Origin: Apostichopus japonicus
Lineage: Eukaryota; Echinodermata; Holothuroidea; Aspidochirotida; Stichopodidae
Reading direction: 5' to 3'
Length of the DNA stretch: 60,000 bases
Assembly: GCF_037975245.1 (NCBI RefSeq)
Contig: NC_092574.1
Span: 25,838,713-25,898,712 of the forward strand
This document shows positions 1 through 12,194 of the stretch, piece by piece. The position numbers were made by a program, and so were the translations under genes. A model generated the notes under the pieces. The model was not told the DNA's origin, did not search any database, and worked only from the letters and a program-made list of their open reading frames with translations. The stretch's first letter is position 1. Each line of letters opens with the position of its first letter.

Positions 1-780
1 AGAAGTACGTTCCCTATATACAGGCCTCACTAGACTGAAATCTCGATCCCATATGCCCAGTTCATTGTCCACGCAATTAAAGTCAGTTCTATATGATGTG
101 TCTGGATAATCATATATCCTGGAGTGAAAATGCTATATCGTACGACACGTTTCATCGAAAATAAAAAAAAATCAACCGTAAACATTTCGTTGCCCGGACA
201 CTTTTCACAGTGAATAAACATTATAAAGAAAAGCAAATTAGAAAATTACAAAACTGTCTTCTTCTTCTTGCATTTGTAGGTACAAAACAGATCATTCGTA
301 TCATGTTGTATCATAAGGATATGAATTTTACAAATTTGGTGATATTGTACATAGATCTGGCAACAACAAAATGGATTATGTTATCTTGGCATTTAAACGA
401 ATTTGAAAATGTTGTTTTACTTATCTTGAATAATATGCGATTTAATGATTCCAAAATATAGAGAACATTTTGACAGCTAAGCAGCAATTCAAATGTAGCA
501 CATTTCAAGGATTAATCAACAGGGAAAGAAAAGCTCTTGAAACTTGCTTCGGTCATTATGACATCACAAAACAGCTACCGCTATCCAATTCCTGCAGAGC
601 AAAAGGGAGAATTTAGCCAGACAAGAGCGGTTACATTTAATCAATCATTTCTCAAGATAAGGACAAGATCTTGAATTGTGGTTCATTTTCAGCTAGCAAT
701 ATGAATATAGAGCTTGTTGCTCTTTACGATAAGGATACAATGTCTACCCCCAGAATATATATCACTTAAACAAAGTATAA
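1..780. other. No gene or repeat recognised
   Basis: AT-rich sequence with only short overlapping reading frames. None has a domain motif, a splice-site pair or a repeat relationship that I can see. Confidence 0.5.
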
Positions 781-784
781 TAAA

Positions 785-1150
785 ATGAAAGAAAATATGA
801 TCCTTACACCCTTCCCCTCCCCTCTGATCCTTACAACCTTCCCCTCCTCTCTGATCCTTACACCCTTCCCCATCTCTCTGATCCTTACAACTTTCCCCTC
901 CTCTCTGATCCCATCACCCTCCCCTCCTCTCTGTTCCTTACACCATCCCCTCCTCTCTGATCCTTACACCCTTCCCTCCTCTCTGATCCTTACACCCTTC
1001 CACTCCTCTCTGATCCTCACACCCTTCCCCTCTTCTCTGATCCTTACAACCTTCCCCTCCCCTCCACTCAGATCCTCTTACCCTCCCCCCCCCCTCTCTG
1101 ACCCGCACACCGTTCCCCTCCTCTCCTTCTCCATTCTTCCTCTTCTTCCT
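785..1150 (+). repeat. 27-bp minisatellite, first array
   Basis: Polypyrimidine array with the degenerate unit TGATCCTTACACCC followed by TTCCCCTCCTCTC. The unit is 27 bp, so all frames repeat every nine codons and long spurious reading frames appear on both strands. The same unit forms a second array at 10.93-11.69 kb. Both arrays are followed by the same unique flank, which begins CTGTCGGTTCAGCAAACGAG here near 1150 and near 11705 there. Confidence 0.85.
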
Positions 1151-1283
1151 GTCGGTTCAGCAAACGAGGACGGCAACATGTATGTATGCATAGCTTTGAG
1201 GCAGTTTTATAGCAACAAGATAACAGTTGGCGTTAAGCATCTTCAATCAAGTGCAAAAGCATCAAAGCCAACTTAAGGCAGGC

Positions 1284-1554
1284 TTAAATTGCATCGACCC
1301 GACTGCGACCCGACGCGACTCTCCCCGACTACCCGTCGGGAATGAGTTGGAGACAATCGTGGCCCCATTGTCGCGTCGACGTCGGATACTTAGGTTAGCC
1401 GTATACTAGCCCGACGCGACCCAACAGTTTGATCTCCTACTCATCAGTCCATATGGGGGCCGCCATGTTGACTTTTTAGCAGCCGTTACCTGATTTCAGG
1501 ACGCTTCCTCATTGGCTATCCATTAGAATCGGATCGGAGTCGGGTCGTGCAGTT
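1284..1554. mobile_element. Putative short inverted-repeat element
   Basis: The left end begins TTGCATCGACCCGACT and the right end, read on the other strand, is CTGCACGACCCGACT. That makes a terminal inverted repeat around about 270 bp without coding capacity. Related CGACTCGACTGC motifs recur near 1695 and at 2473-2524. No clear target-site duplication was found. Confidence 0.4.
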
Positions 1555-2273
1555 ACAATCTGTCACTACCAGACCCAAGTGAGATGCGACGACTACCGAC
1601 GCCGCGACGAATATCAAACATGTTCATGTAAAAAGCCCGATTTGGTCACGACGAGGATCTTGGTCGGGTCTTCAGCAAATTTCGCGCAATTTGCACCGAC
1701 TCGACTGCCACCCAACGGAACCTTTTCGTAAATATTTGTAGATTTCTTTGGAATTGGTTCAGACATGTTTGAATTTAGCACAAGTTTGTATCATAAACTA
1801 CTCGATAACGGCTGGGCTAATTTGTTTCGAAGTTGGTAGAAAGGTTCACCATTATGAACTCGTGTAACACATCAAAATAAGGACACGGTGCGGTGCAAAC
1901 AGTTTTACTTCATATCTGAAGTTCTTAGAAACTCCATGTGCTTGTAACAAACCTGACAAATTTAAATTTCAACCCAAGTTATATACAAACTTATTATCTT
2001 GTAACTTCCTTTGGACATAACTGTCAGTTACATTGCATGAACGCCGGACAAGGTGTTATCGTGACGTAGAGTTTAAGTGTGATGTACGGTGTAGACGTGA
2101 TTAGTGTATACCATCTTTTATTTTTCTCCAGGAAACCTGTTAATATCTGGTAGAATTTTATTTCTAAGGAAGACTACTAACTGAGAGGCACAGGGTTTAT
2201 AATGAGTTGACTAATGACTAATGACCAAAGTGGTTTAATTGGATATTGTTTGGCTGACATTCGCCGCCCATGT

Positions 2274-2464
2274 ATACATCACGAAGCATAGCTGACGTAT
2301 ACAATTTATTCCTTTAAACTTATTCTGTATCAATAGTGAATCATTCCGGCATTTGCGTAAGATGTTATTTGCATTTTTGAGGCGATATATGGGACAGCGC
2401 AGTTTTTAAGGCTTCCAAACGTGATATATATTCACACACCATTCGCGAGATTTATTTAGAAAAC
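2274..2464 (+). repeat. Foldback-family arm, copy 1
   Basis: This stretch (CATAGCTGACGTATAC, then TTCTGTATCAATA, then GCATTTGCGTAAGATG, then AGGCTTCC) recurs with moderate divergence at 10.49-10.83 kb and as both arms of the palindrome at 12.2-13.1 kb. Confidence 0.7.
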
Positions 2465-2472
2465 AACAAATC

Positions 2473-2524
2473 GCACCGACTCGACTGCGACCCAACGGAT
2501 ATTTCGTCGCAGTCGCGTCGGTGC
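2473..2524. repeat. 52-bp GC-rich hairpin
   Basis: Inverted repeat: the left arm GCACCGACTCGACTGCGAC mirrors the right arm GTCGCAGTCGCGTCGGTGC with one mismatch and a short A/T-rich loop. Its arms are related to the terminal repeats of the elements just upstream. Confidence 0.75.
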
Positions 2525-3629
2525 AATTTGCTCCTCCCTCTAGTCTGTCTCTCATAGTATACGGAAAACTTAAGGTGCCGCTATGTGACTATCGTTAATC
2601 CTGCACACAGGCTTCGGTAGATTAAAACAGCAACATGATTAATTTATTTAACCTATATTGTGACAAAGGTTGGCATGTTGTCAAATTAGTAAACAGTCCG
2701 TATAAGTGGAAATTAAACGGTTGAAGATAAATGATTATATATCTTCAAACTTTACCACTACAATATTAGTTTCGATTTTTTGCAAGCCACGAAAAATGTC
2801 AAATTGATCAAATTTGAAACAAAATAGCCTAAACTTACACTTGGATTATTCGAAATTTAAGATTAATTTCAGTGTTGGAAGTATATAATAGACAGATGGG
2901 GCATAGGCCACATGTCAAATTCAAAGAGTACCATCGTCTAGTGACTAATCTTCATCTGTTGTTTTCAAAAATGCTAACTTGTCCAAATTCATCCAACTAT
3001 CGGTCCGCCCCTCCCACTCCTGTTTCTTTTCAACGAACAGTGTTGAATATTTTCTTTTTCCATTTAAGTACCACCTTTTCTGCCAATGGAATACCCTTTT
3101 AATGTAAACTCATTGAACTACCTCCAGGGGATTTGTTTGTACAGATGTACCGTGGTAGCCCTCCACAGAATTAGTCCCCGTTTTGGCGTAGTGACGAATG
3201 TGCAAAAAGTGAGTTTTTTAAACGCGCTCTAAAGATTTTACCATTTTGACTTTAGAATATAGTAATTAATAAAGGATCTTTTGTACCGAAAGTTGTCAAT
3301 ATATTCAATAAAACAAATAGAACTTTGAGTTCTCATATTTGTTGCTGATCGGAAACTTTCTTACAAAGTAGTAATTTTAGTGTAAACATATTCGTCGTTA
3401 TGTCATGTCATTTTTCTGTTCAGTTTAGACATTCGTCACACATTCGTCACACATTCGTCACTATGCTAGAACCTAAATTATGAAGTTTCCACCTGTCACA
3501 GACTAGTATTCGTCACTTTAGTGGGTAGTATAGCCATAGGGTACACCGTGGATTTTCACTCTCACGTGGGGAGAGGAGGGGGGGGGGGTTAGGTGGTATA
3601 ACCTTAAGATAGAAGAAAATAATCAAAGG

Positions 3630-4230
3630 GGTGGTACATTGGTCTTATTTATGTTAAAAAGAACGCCCAAGCTTTACTGCAATGTATAAAATAGACAAGG
3701 AATTTGCATGGGTTTTACGCAGGTTTCAACATACGTCTTTTAGTATGTTTTTTCTTGGGTGGCATGGATGGGTTCGGATAGGGTGAGGGGAGGGGTAGAG
3801 AGGACAAGGAGAGCCGGCTGCTGATAGGGGTAGTATATGGGTCGTATTAATTTTTAAAAAGAACGCCCGCGTTTTGTTACAATGTATAAAATAGACGAGG
3901 AATTTGTATGGGTTATGCGCGGATATAAGTGTTTTAGTATGTTCCCTTGGGTGACATGGATGGCGTCGGATAGGGGGATATTGGGGTAGTGGTGTAGAGA
4001 GGGCAAGGAGAACCGGCTGCTGAAAGGGGTGTTACTTTGGTCTTATTTATCTTAAGAAGAACCCCTATGATTTTTCTACAATCTATAAAATAGACAAGGG
4101 ATTTGCATAGGTTATCCACAAATATCAACATATATGCCCTAGTATGTTTTTCTTGGGTGGCATGGAGGGGGTTGGATAGGATAAGGGGAGAGGTTAGAGA
4201 GGGCAAGGAGTGCCTGATGCTGACAAATAA
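3630..4230. repeat. Three tandem copies of a ~195-bp unit
   Basis: Each copy runs through GGTCTTATTTAT, AAAAGAACGCCC, AATGTATAAAATAGAC, a TTTAGTATGTT stretch, GGGTGGCATGGA and CAAGGAGAGCCGGCTGCTGA. Copies start near 3630, 3828 and 4024. There is no coding signal; the 111-codon minus-strand frame here is an effect of the repeat. Confidence 0.75.
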
Positions 4231-5224
4231 ATGAGGTTGAAAACTGCATGGATTTAATTTAGAAATCATGTTGTTCGTGTTAATTTAACGTCGTTGTTAA
4301 ATTTAGTTAGGGCCATACTTATTACAACCATCCCCTAACATCTTAAAAAGAACTTCAGTACTGTATCATTGAAAAGAACCTCTACAGGAATTCGTAATCA
4401 CTTTAGGTTAATTTATCCATTAAAATATTAATTAACATATCCGAATGCGGCTCAATGGTGTTATGTAATCGTTCCCGATCCCCATTTTCCCACATCGACC
4501 GGATCTAAAGTCCCAGCTCTGGGCAAACCTAGGTTTTACCGACATTGCTCATGATTTTTTTTTAGGAAGTAAATTTGCATGGCATGATGGGACGGATACT
4601 CTTTGGTATAACGGTGTGGATCTTTATAAAGCTCAGTAACCATTATATTGGCAGAGGCCGTGCCTTTAATGATGTATCACAAGTACTGCGTCGTTGGTGT
4701 GTTATTAATGTTATTATTTATTTGGTATATTATATATATTGCTGATGTGTATTTAAGAAAGTTCAATATTCTTTTTTTTTTTTGTAATATAAAATGGTAC
4801 CAGACAGGCACTGCATAGATCACATATAACATTTCCTTTGCATTTTCCTTAAAGAAAGGCACAACACTATACTATATATATACTTTGCTTAATACCTTTG
4901 ATACATGACAAGAATAGGTCAAACTGCCATCGATGTATTCTTCAAGTATACTTAGCCTTTTTGGAGGTGCTAGCCACCTCAGATCCCTCAATAATAATAT
5001 ATGTTGCGATTTTGATAGAATGGGATCTTCATGTTTTATGTTTCTTAATTTTCAAAACACATTTCCTTTGATATTTGAGGGTTAAGCAATAAATTATTGA
5101 GGTCACATGTTGGAACTATATCATTTACAGAACACTGATAATTTAATTGGTCAGTTTCAACGGAGCTCTTAAGAATTGTGCATGATACATGAAGTATTAT
5201 CGGCATAGTTTGTAACAGAAATGT

Positions 5225-5350
5225 GTGAGTTTGACCTAATTGCATCATTATACATATACATAGTATACATATTATACATATACATGTATACATAGTAAAC
5301 ATATACAGTATACATAGTACACATATACATATACAGTATACATAGTAAAT
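5225..5350. repeat. TATACATA-type simple repeat
   Basis: Imperfect alternation of ATACATATAC, TATACATAGTA and similar words. Low complexity; it accounts for the Tyr/Cys/Ile-rich minus-strand reading frame across it. Confidence 0.8.
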
Positions 5351-5594
5351 AATATGGCAGATAATGGACCCCCCCCTACCCCCGAGGCACATCAACCTTT
5401 ATTTCCGATATTTCCGATAACCCTTTATCCAACTTAACTTTTCTGGACCATCCTTGAAGAAAGTTGTGCCAGCCAAGGAATAAGCCATGTTTCTTTCATA
5501 AATCGTGAAAGATCATTCATTAATTGATTTGGCAAAACAGTATTAAACGCACTTGAAAAGTCAAGAAAAGACCCCTTTTTATAGTTGTTTCCAT

Positions 5595-5790
5595 AGGCGT
5601 ACGGGACCATTTCACTTTGGGGGGGGGGGGGCAGAACTTTTTGAAAGTTCCTGTGACACTATCTAAGCGGAGCGCCACCATCGGTTGGCGCGTAGCGTAC
5701 AAGAAAATTTTTGGCACACAATGCCTCTCAGATTGCCGGAAACGGCACTTCTGAGGCCTTGCAAGTTGCATCTAAACATTCTTTATTTTA
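5595..5790 (+). mobile_element. Core-module repeat copy (5.6 kb)
   Basis: Carries the recurring core ATCTAAGCGGAGCGCCACCA, GGTTGGCGCGTAGCG, ACAAGAAAATTTTTGG and GCCGGAAACGGCACTTC. It is preceded by AGGCGTACGGGACC and a run of G, as in other copies. I did not find matching ends or a target-site duplication. Confidence 0.6.
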
Positions 5791-6150
5791 TGATCTCACG
5801 ATTTAGAAATTTACACTTCCCCCAAAATTTGGTAAATTGGAAGAAGAAAAAATGGTAGCATCACTTTGAAGGGGAAAAATGGGACAGTATATTTTTGAAG
5901 CTCCTATTTAGTTACCTTATTTATTATTTTAACACAGTACTCAGCTACCTCCAGAAAAACATACATTGTTCAATGACACGTAGGCGAGATAATGTCGCTG
6001 TGTCGGGTGAGACTGCAATTTGTCGTACAAAAAAAGTATAAAATATAACAAAGAATATGATAAACCTGTACTTCTAGGCTTGTAGGCACCCCCACCATGC
6101 ATGAACAAGAATACGTTTCTTATATACACTCATGTTGGGGATGTTCAGGT

Positions 6151-6742
6151 CAAGGGCGGCGGAAGCACTTTTAATCTTGGGGGGGGGGGGCACCGACATC
6201 AAAGGGCACTTTGCAGATATTCGATTGGACTGATGCAGCCATATATTTAGTACCCTTTATAACTCTTATTGTATTATCTTATTTGTGTAAACACATTACT
6301 CCATCAACGCCCCCCCCCCCCCACTCCCCTAAAGGAAAATATGCATACTAGCACTGCAATATCCAACGCGCAAATTGGGAAACAAAGAACAAGTTTTCTT
6401 TTGAGACAAAATGAGGTGAAATCATGCTAATTCAAAGTAGCTTTGAGTTTGACCCACAGAAATTCATTAAAAGTCACGGGCTTAGCCAGGATTTGCAAAG
6501 TTGTATGCACTACTATCTGAGCGGAGCGCCACCATTGGTTGGCGCGGATGGTACTAGAAAATTTTGGTTTTAAAAACCCCTCAGATGGCCGGAAACGGCC
6601 CTTCCCGAGTGTTCATTCTGGTTCCCTGGCCTCTTACTAACTTGAGGCACCTCAATTTTTATGTAGAAAAAAGGTACATTTTTAACCTCAGGAAAAGTGG
6701 GGGGCACGTGCCCCCTGTGTCCCCCCGGTTCCGCCGCCCTTG
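6151..6742 (+). mobile_element. hAT-like non-autonomous element, 592 bp
   Basis: Terminal inverted repeats CAAGGGCGGCGGAA and TTCCGCCGCCCTTG bound the element. The flanking 8-mers are GTTCAGGT (left) and GTCCAGGT (right), a 7-of-8 target-site duplication. The length of the duplication is typical of hAT elements; assignment to hAT is inference. The interior contains one core-module copy near 6510 and no transposase. Confidence 0.75.
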
Positions 6743-6938
6743 GTCCAGGTATACAATTGACTAGTTAGAAAAAAATTGATCGTGCAAAAAGCGTGGTAGC
6801 CCAGATAAGCTTACGGTGGTGTTACACGGAAATATTCGGGCATCATGATGCTAAATAAAAAAAATCATGGAATTGTCGGGCAAAAATTTGAAAAAGATTC
6901 GGGCAAGCTACTGCATATTTATATATATATATATATAT

Positions 6939-7088
6939 TTCCAGAGGACAAGAAATTCGGGCAAAAGTCCTGAACAATTCGGGCAGCCTAAGAGGAGAAA
7001 AAAAAATATATATATATATATTTTTTTTTCTCCTCTTAGGCTGCCCGAATTTTTCAGGACTTTTGCCCGAATTTCTTGTCCTCTGGAA
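6939..7088. repeat. 150-bp near-perfect palindrome
   Basis: The left arm from TTCCAGAGGACAAGAAATTC mirrors the right arm ending GAATTTCTTGTCCTCTGGAA. The arms are about 75 nt with a single mismatch (GAACAATT against GAAAAATT) and a short TATATA centre near 7014. The words ATTCGGGCA and GGGCAAAAG inside the arms also occur just outside it (6833-6905) and near 15440. Confidence 0.9.
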
Positions 7089-7795
7089 ATTTGGGGGGGG
7101 GGGGCAGTCTGCCCCCTGCCCCCCGCCTCGTACGCCTTTGTGTTTCCTTACAATCTAAATGAGACACAATATCATGGATTAATAAAATGTCTGATGTCTG
7201 CAGGACATGGATTATTCGATTGGCTTGTAACTTCCGTTCTGGAACAGTAAGTGCCTCCGCCTTTCTAATGCCGAGAACCTTAAGGGTTGACAATCCCAAA
7301 TGTATGGAAACCAAGGCTGAGGGTGTATCAGTTTGGCGAAGTTCATTTGGTTTCTGTGTCGACCCATGTTTGGACTTGGTTTATTTTCCAAAAAGTCTGG
7401 TATAACTTTCCCTTATGACCCTGGACTTCTCAGCCTGTGGAAGAAAACATCCAAGATTCTCTCATATCTAAAGGATGCTGTACAGATTTTCTAGTAATTC
7501 GGTCTAAACGCCGCCAGCTCGCCCCTCCCCCACCCACCCGACCTCCCCGTCCTTTGTAGCATAGTTTCTATAATTAGTAGACAAACTATGCTAGTACCCT
7601 TCAAAGTTTCATGTAAAAGTATGTGGGCCTATAGGTATTACTTACGCCGCTATGAATAAATACATAGAAACCAGATAACGATGATATAACTGCAACCACC
7701 GTTCACATCCATTGAGCTGCACAAAGGTACTAATCATACAACATGCATAAGTTAGAAAGCTTTAGTAAAGATGCATTCAGACCTTAGTATGGTAC

Positions 7796-9909
7796 CAGGC
7801 GCGTATCCAGGATTTTCAAATCCGGGGGGCGCGAATTACTATCTAAGCGGAGCGCCACCATCGGTTGGCGCGCAGCGTACAAGAAAATTTCTTGTTTTGA
7901 AATCCCCAGATCACCGGAAACGGCACTTCTCGGGCTTGAAATGACCAACCAGATGTACACTTTTTGCCTGAGAACCAAGTATTTCCTAATAGTTTTTTTT
8001 TTCCATCCATAACCTTTTTGAAGATTGTCAACCCGGCACACATCATGTTCGACCTGATCGCATCTCCTGTGGGTCTTTGCTTTTGTAGGTGATTCTACGT
8101 CGCGGCCACAATACCCGTCAGCCCCACTTTTCAAGGTTTTAAGCCCCATATTTGTTCAGAATTTGAAAATTCCCATTTCTCGTGAATAAACTCACTTAAA
8201 AACATACCCATAATGTTGTACAAAATTTCATCTATGGACAACCAATATAGAAAAAACTTCCTTCAACCCCTAACAGACCGGTCAAAATTGCACGAGTAGA
8301 GGGAAGTGTGATGTAGAATGTTGGTCAGAAATTTTCGAAAATTCAGACACAGTTAATTTATTGGTGTAGAAATATTAAAACATGTTATAACGGCTATCAT
8401 AAAACTTGGTTGAAGGAAATGAAAAAATAGCAGATATTTCCGAAACCGAACACTACACACATAGGTGTAGGAGGCGCGGCGGCAGTGGCGGAGCTAGGGG
8501 TATTGGTCAGGAGTGGCGAGAATGGTCTGAAGGGGCGCTTTCGACACTATCTAAGCGGAGCGCCACCACCGGTTGACGCGTAGCGTACAGAAAATTTTTG
8601 AGTAAAGATACTCCCTAGATCGCCGGAAATGACCCTTTCCGGGCCTGGCTAATTTGCAGATAAACGAAGACTAAATAGGTGTCATCGCCAAATTACACCA
8701 ACAAAATGTGACAAATGTCAATAAGTAGATGAGAGCGCAATAAAAAAGTCAATAATCTAGAATAAGTAAAAAGTGGTAAAGAGCTGAAAAAGGCGCCAGC
8801 AGTCCATTTGAGTCCGTCAGGGGGGCATCCGCCCCCTGACCATATGGACGCTCCGCCACTGCGCGGCGGGGGTGCAGGCCCTAATTCGCCATTACTAATG
8901 TAAAAGAGAGTTTTGACATAATTGGACCTCCATGCTTTTTATACATCTACATGAGACATGTCGTTGTTTACATTAGCATCCCGCGGTAAATTGCGCAATT
9001 TTAACGGACCGTACGGTACATGATGGCATGCGATGTAATAACCGATGCTTGCTTATATGATATTGACATGAACACGTTGAACGCGCGCGAAAACTTTTGG
9101 TTATTTTTCAGGCAAGTCGGACAGTTTTGAGGCTTTTCATCCTGGAACGCCATTTTCATACTCACTGATATGATGTGATATCTGCTGTTTGCGTTACAAA
9201 TTCGAACAGGCGCGTAGCGAGGAATTTGCCAAGGGAGGGGCGAAGCCTGTAGGCAAATTATCTAAGCGTAGCGCCACCATAGGTTGGCGCGAAGCGTACA
9301 AGCAAATTTTGGCCGAAAATGTCTCCCAGATCGCTGGAAATGACACTTCCCAGGCCTTGTAAGTTGCCCCTAAGCACTTTCTATTTTGAAATTACTTAGC
9401 GATATCATTTAAAAAAAAATGCTGAATGGGGGGGGGGGGGCGGTCGGCCCCATTCCAAAATGCGTCATGTTCCCCGACGACACGGTCGAGTTCGAGACCA
9501 GCCACAGTTGGTTTCATAGCATAATTCTACACACGCGTTATGATAGACCATATATAGTATATATATATATAGATCATTAGTGCGAGAGGAAAATGGAAAC
9601 GTCAAAAAATGGAGTTGTCGGTGTAAGGGTTAGGGTGAGTCACACTTTTACGAAATCATTGATCCGTCACTGGCTACCCTTCAGCGCTGTAATGATGTCA
9701 CTGTTCTTCTGTCTCTTCCCGGTGTCTTCGCGTTTTGCTTTTACTCCCTCTTTTTCTCCTTTTTCTCTCTTTCTTCTTTTTCTTTTCCCTTCCTTCCTCT
9801 CCTCCTCCTCTTTTTTCCCCTCTTTTTCCTTTTTTCTTCTCTTTTTTTCTCTTCTCTTTTTCTTACCCGAGGGGCGCGCGCCCCCAACGCCCCCCTGGAT
9901 ACGCACCTC
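7796..9909 (+). mobile_element. 2.1-kb inverted-repeat element, copy 1
   Basis: The left end CAGGCGCGTATCCAGG is mirrored by the right end CCTGGATACGCACCTC (two mismatches), and GGTAC lies directly outside both ends (7791-7795 and 9910-9914). It is homologous in order and orientation to 14722-16802. It contains core modules near 7832 and 9259, a polypyrimidine tract (9720-9870) and a nested 379-bp element at 8483. No transposase is visible, so it is probably non-autonomous. Superfamily undetermined; five-base duplications are not the usual hAT pattern. Confidence 0.65.
8483..8861 (+). mobile_element. hAT-like MITE, 379 bp, perfect 8-bp TSD
   Basis: Ends CAGTGGCGGAGC and GCTCCGCCACTG are perfect inverted repeats. 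CGCGGCGG directly flanks both sides (8475-8482 and 8862-8869). Same family as the element at 22093. It contains one core module near 8547. It is nested in the 2.1-kb element and missing from that element's second copy, so it inserted after the two copies separated. Confidence 0.9.
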
Positions 9910-10116
9910 GGTACGATACTACATAGGAACGTACTTGATCATGTTTCACGGGTATTGCCCAACAGTACAAAATTAAATAAAGTTTTATGATATAAAGTAA
10001 TCATCTTGTAAGCCTATGTTTGTCGGTGGTTTGGAATTACCGTATAAAAAATATATAAAACATGAAATTATTATGCTATACGGTGTATTGTTACCCCACC
10101 TCACCTTACCTCACTT

Positions 10117-10440
10117 CACTAAAAATGAGGAATACTTTTTTGAGGTGACAATAATAAAGGTTTTATTGTTTCTTTCTTTATTTTAGACTTGATCATTTTG
10201 TTTCTGTATTGAGGGAGAGAGCGAGAACCTTTTTTATCACTTACAAAACAGCGTAATATCACCATACCAATTCCACGAACATCGATAAGTTTTAGCATTC
10301 CATATGTCCACTGTATCATCTATGTATATATAAGTTAATACAGTGACGCAGGACTTAGACTTTCCCTCTGATTGTCATCAACAAAGCCTATAATTTTATT
10401 CTGCCAGTCTATATATCTATATATCTATACATCTCATGTG
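10117..10440 (+). repeat. Local direct duplication, copy 1
   Basis: The stretch from CACTAAAAATGAGGA through TTTATTTTAGACTTGATC, GAGGGAGAGAGCGAGAACC and CAGTGACGCAGGACTTAGAC is repeated in the same orientation at 11826-12170 with small differences. No function seen. Confidence 0.8.
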
Positions 10441-10491
10441 ACACACAAAAAACAGCTCCAAGGCGTTGAAAACATGTCCGAATGACTGTAC

Positions 10492-10830
10492 TGACGCATA
10501 TCACAAAGCATAGCTGACGTATGCAATGACATATATTCTAACTCCGTTTTTTTATTTGGGTAATATTGGTGAAGAATCAGATAATGTTACGACGTAAAGG
10601 AAATGATTTAAGGAAACCGTTGTAATGTTTAAAGATGATGAGGCATTTTAGAGTATTTTAACCTTCATTCCTTTTTACTGTATTCTGTATCAATACTGAA
10701 TCATCGCTGCATTTGCGTAAGATGTTATTTGAATTTTTGAGGCGATATATTTAACAGCGCAGTGTTTAAGGCTTCCGAACGTGATATCTATTCACACTCC
10801 GTTCGCGAGATTTATTTAGAAACAACTGTG
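10492..10830 (+). repeat. Foldback-family arm, copy 2
   Basis: Homologous to 2274-2464 and to the right arm of the palindrome at 12.2-13.1 kb. It carries GATGAGGCATTTTAGAGTAT without interruption near 10637, so it shows the empty site for the hAT-like insertion at 12379. Confidence 0.75.
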
Positions 10831-10924
10831 TCTCGTTCGCCTAATTAGCGGGTAATTTAGAGGTAGGTCTTGATAAATTATTACCGAACAACTTGTTTCC
10901 ATAGAATTCATCTCGCAGGATTTA

Positions 10925-11695
10925 TTCCTCTTCTCTGATCCTTACAACCTTTCCCTCCTCTCTGATCCTCACACCCTTCCCCTCCTCTCTGATCCTTAAA
11001 CCCTTCCATCTTTTCTGATCCTTACATCTTTTCCTTCCTTTCTGATCCTTACACGCTTCCCCTCCTCTCTGATCCTAACAACCTTCCCTTCCTCTGTGAT
11101 CCTTACACCCTTCCCTTCCTCTCTGATCCTAAAAACCTTCCACTCCCCTCTGATCATTACACCATTCCCCTCGTCTCTGATCCTAACAACCTTCCCCTCC
11201 TCTCTGATCCTTACAACCTTCCCCTCCTCTCTGATCCTAACACCTTTCCCCTCCTCTCTGATCCTCACACCCTTCCCCTCCTCTCTGATCCTTACACCCT
11301 TCCATCTTTTCTGATCCTTACAACTTTTCCTTCCTTTCTGATCCCCACACCCTTCCCCTCCTCTGTGATCCTTACACCCTTCCCTTCCTCTCTGATCCTA
11401 AAAACCTTCCACTCCCCTCTGATCCTTACACCTTCCCCTCGTCTCTGATCCTAAAAACCTTCCACTCCCCTCCGATCCTTTCACCCTTCCCCTCGTCTCT
11501 GATCCTAACAACCTTCCCCTCCTCTCTGATCCTTACACTCTTCCCTCCTCTCTGATCCTTACAACCTTCCCCTCCTCTATGATCCTTACACCCTTTCCCA
11601 TCTCTCTGATCATAACACCGTTCCCCTCCTCTCTGATCCTAACACCCTTGCCCTCCTCTCTGATCCTCACAGCCTTCCCCCACCTCTCCTTCTCC
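10925..11695 (+). repeat. 27-bp minisatellite, second array
   Basis: Roughly 28 units of the same 27-bp polypyrimidine repeat as at 785-1150, with point variants and occasional shortened units. It is followed by the same flank, which places both arrays in one duplicated block. Confidence 0.85.
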
Positions 11696-11825
11696 ATTCT
11701 TCTTCCTGTCGGTTCAGCAAACGAGGACGGTAACGTGTATGCAGAGCTTTGAGGCAGTTTTAAAGCAAAAGATAACAGTTGGCGTTAAGCATCTTCAATC
11801 AAGTGCAAAAGCCTCAAAGACACCC

Positions 11826-12170
11826 CACTAAAAATGAGGATTCATTTTTTTGAGGTGACCTTAGTGAAGGTTTTATTGTTTCTTTCTTTATTTTAGACTT
11901 GATCATTTTGTTTCTGTATTGAGGGAGAGAGCGAGAACCTTCTTTATCACTTACAAAAATGCGTAATATCACCATACCAATTCCACGAACACCGATAAGT
12001 TTTAGCATTCCATATGTCCACTGCATCATCTATGTATATATAAGTTAATACAGTGACGCAGGACTTAGACTTTCCCTCTGATTGTCATCAACAAAACCTA
12101 TAATGTTTTTGTACCCTCAGTCACTTTACAATCTATGAGGTTATATCTCATGTGACACACAAAAACCGGC
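11826..12170 (+). repeat. Local direct duplication, copy 2
   Basis: Second copy of the 10117-10440 block, joined here directly to the flank of the second 27-bp minisatellite. Confidence 0.8.
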
Positions 12171-12194
12171 TCCAAGGCGTTGAAAGTATATCTT

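Noticed and set aside
785-1276. 163-codon Leu/Pro/Ser-rich frame
   Set aside because: It follows from the 27-bp polypyrimidine unit being a multiple of three; the opposite strand is equally open in the sister array.
7784-8149. 121-codon minus-strand frame with a recurring RQPMVALRLDS motif
   Set aside because: The motif is the translation of the core module, found in all frames and orientations at other copies; not a protein family.
9593-9976. Phe/Ser-rich 127-codon frame and its Lys/Glu-rich mirror
   Set aside because: Polypyrimidine tract inside a transposable element; the sister copy at 16.4-16.85 kb has indels that break the frame.
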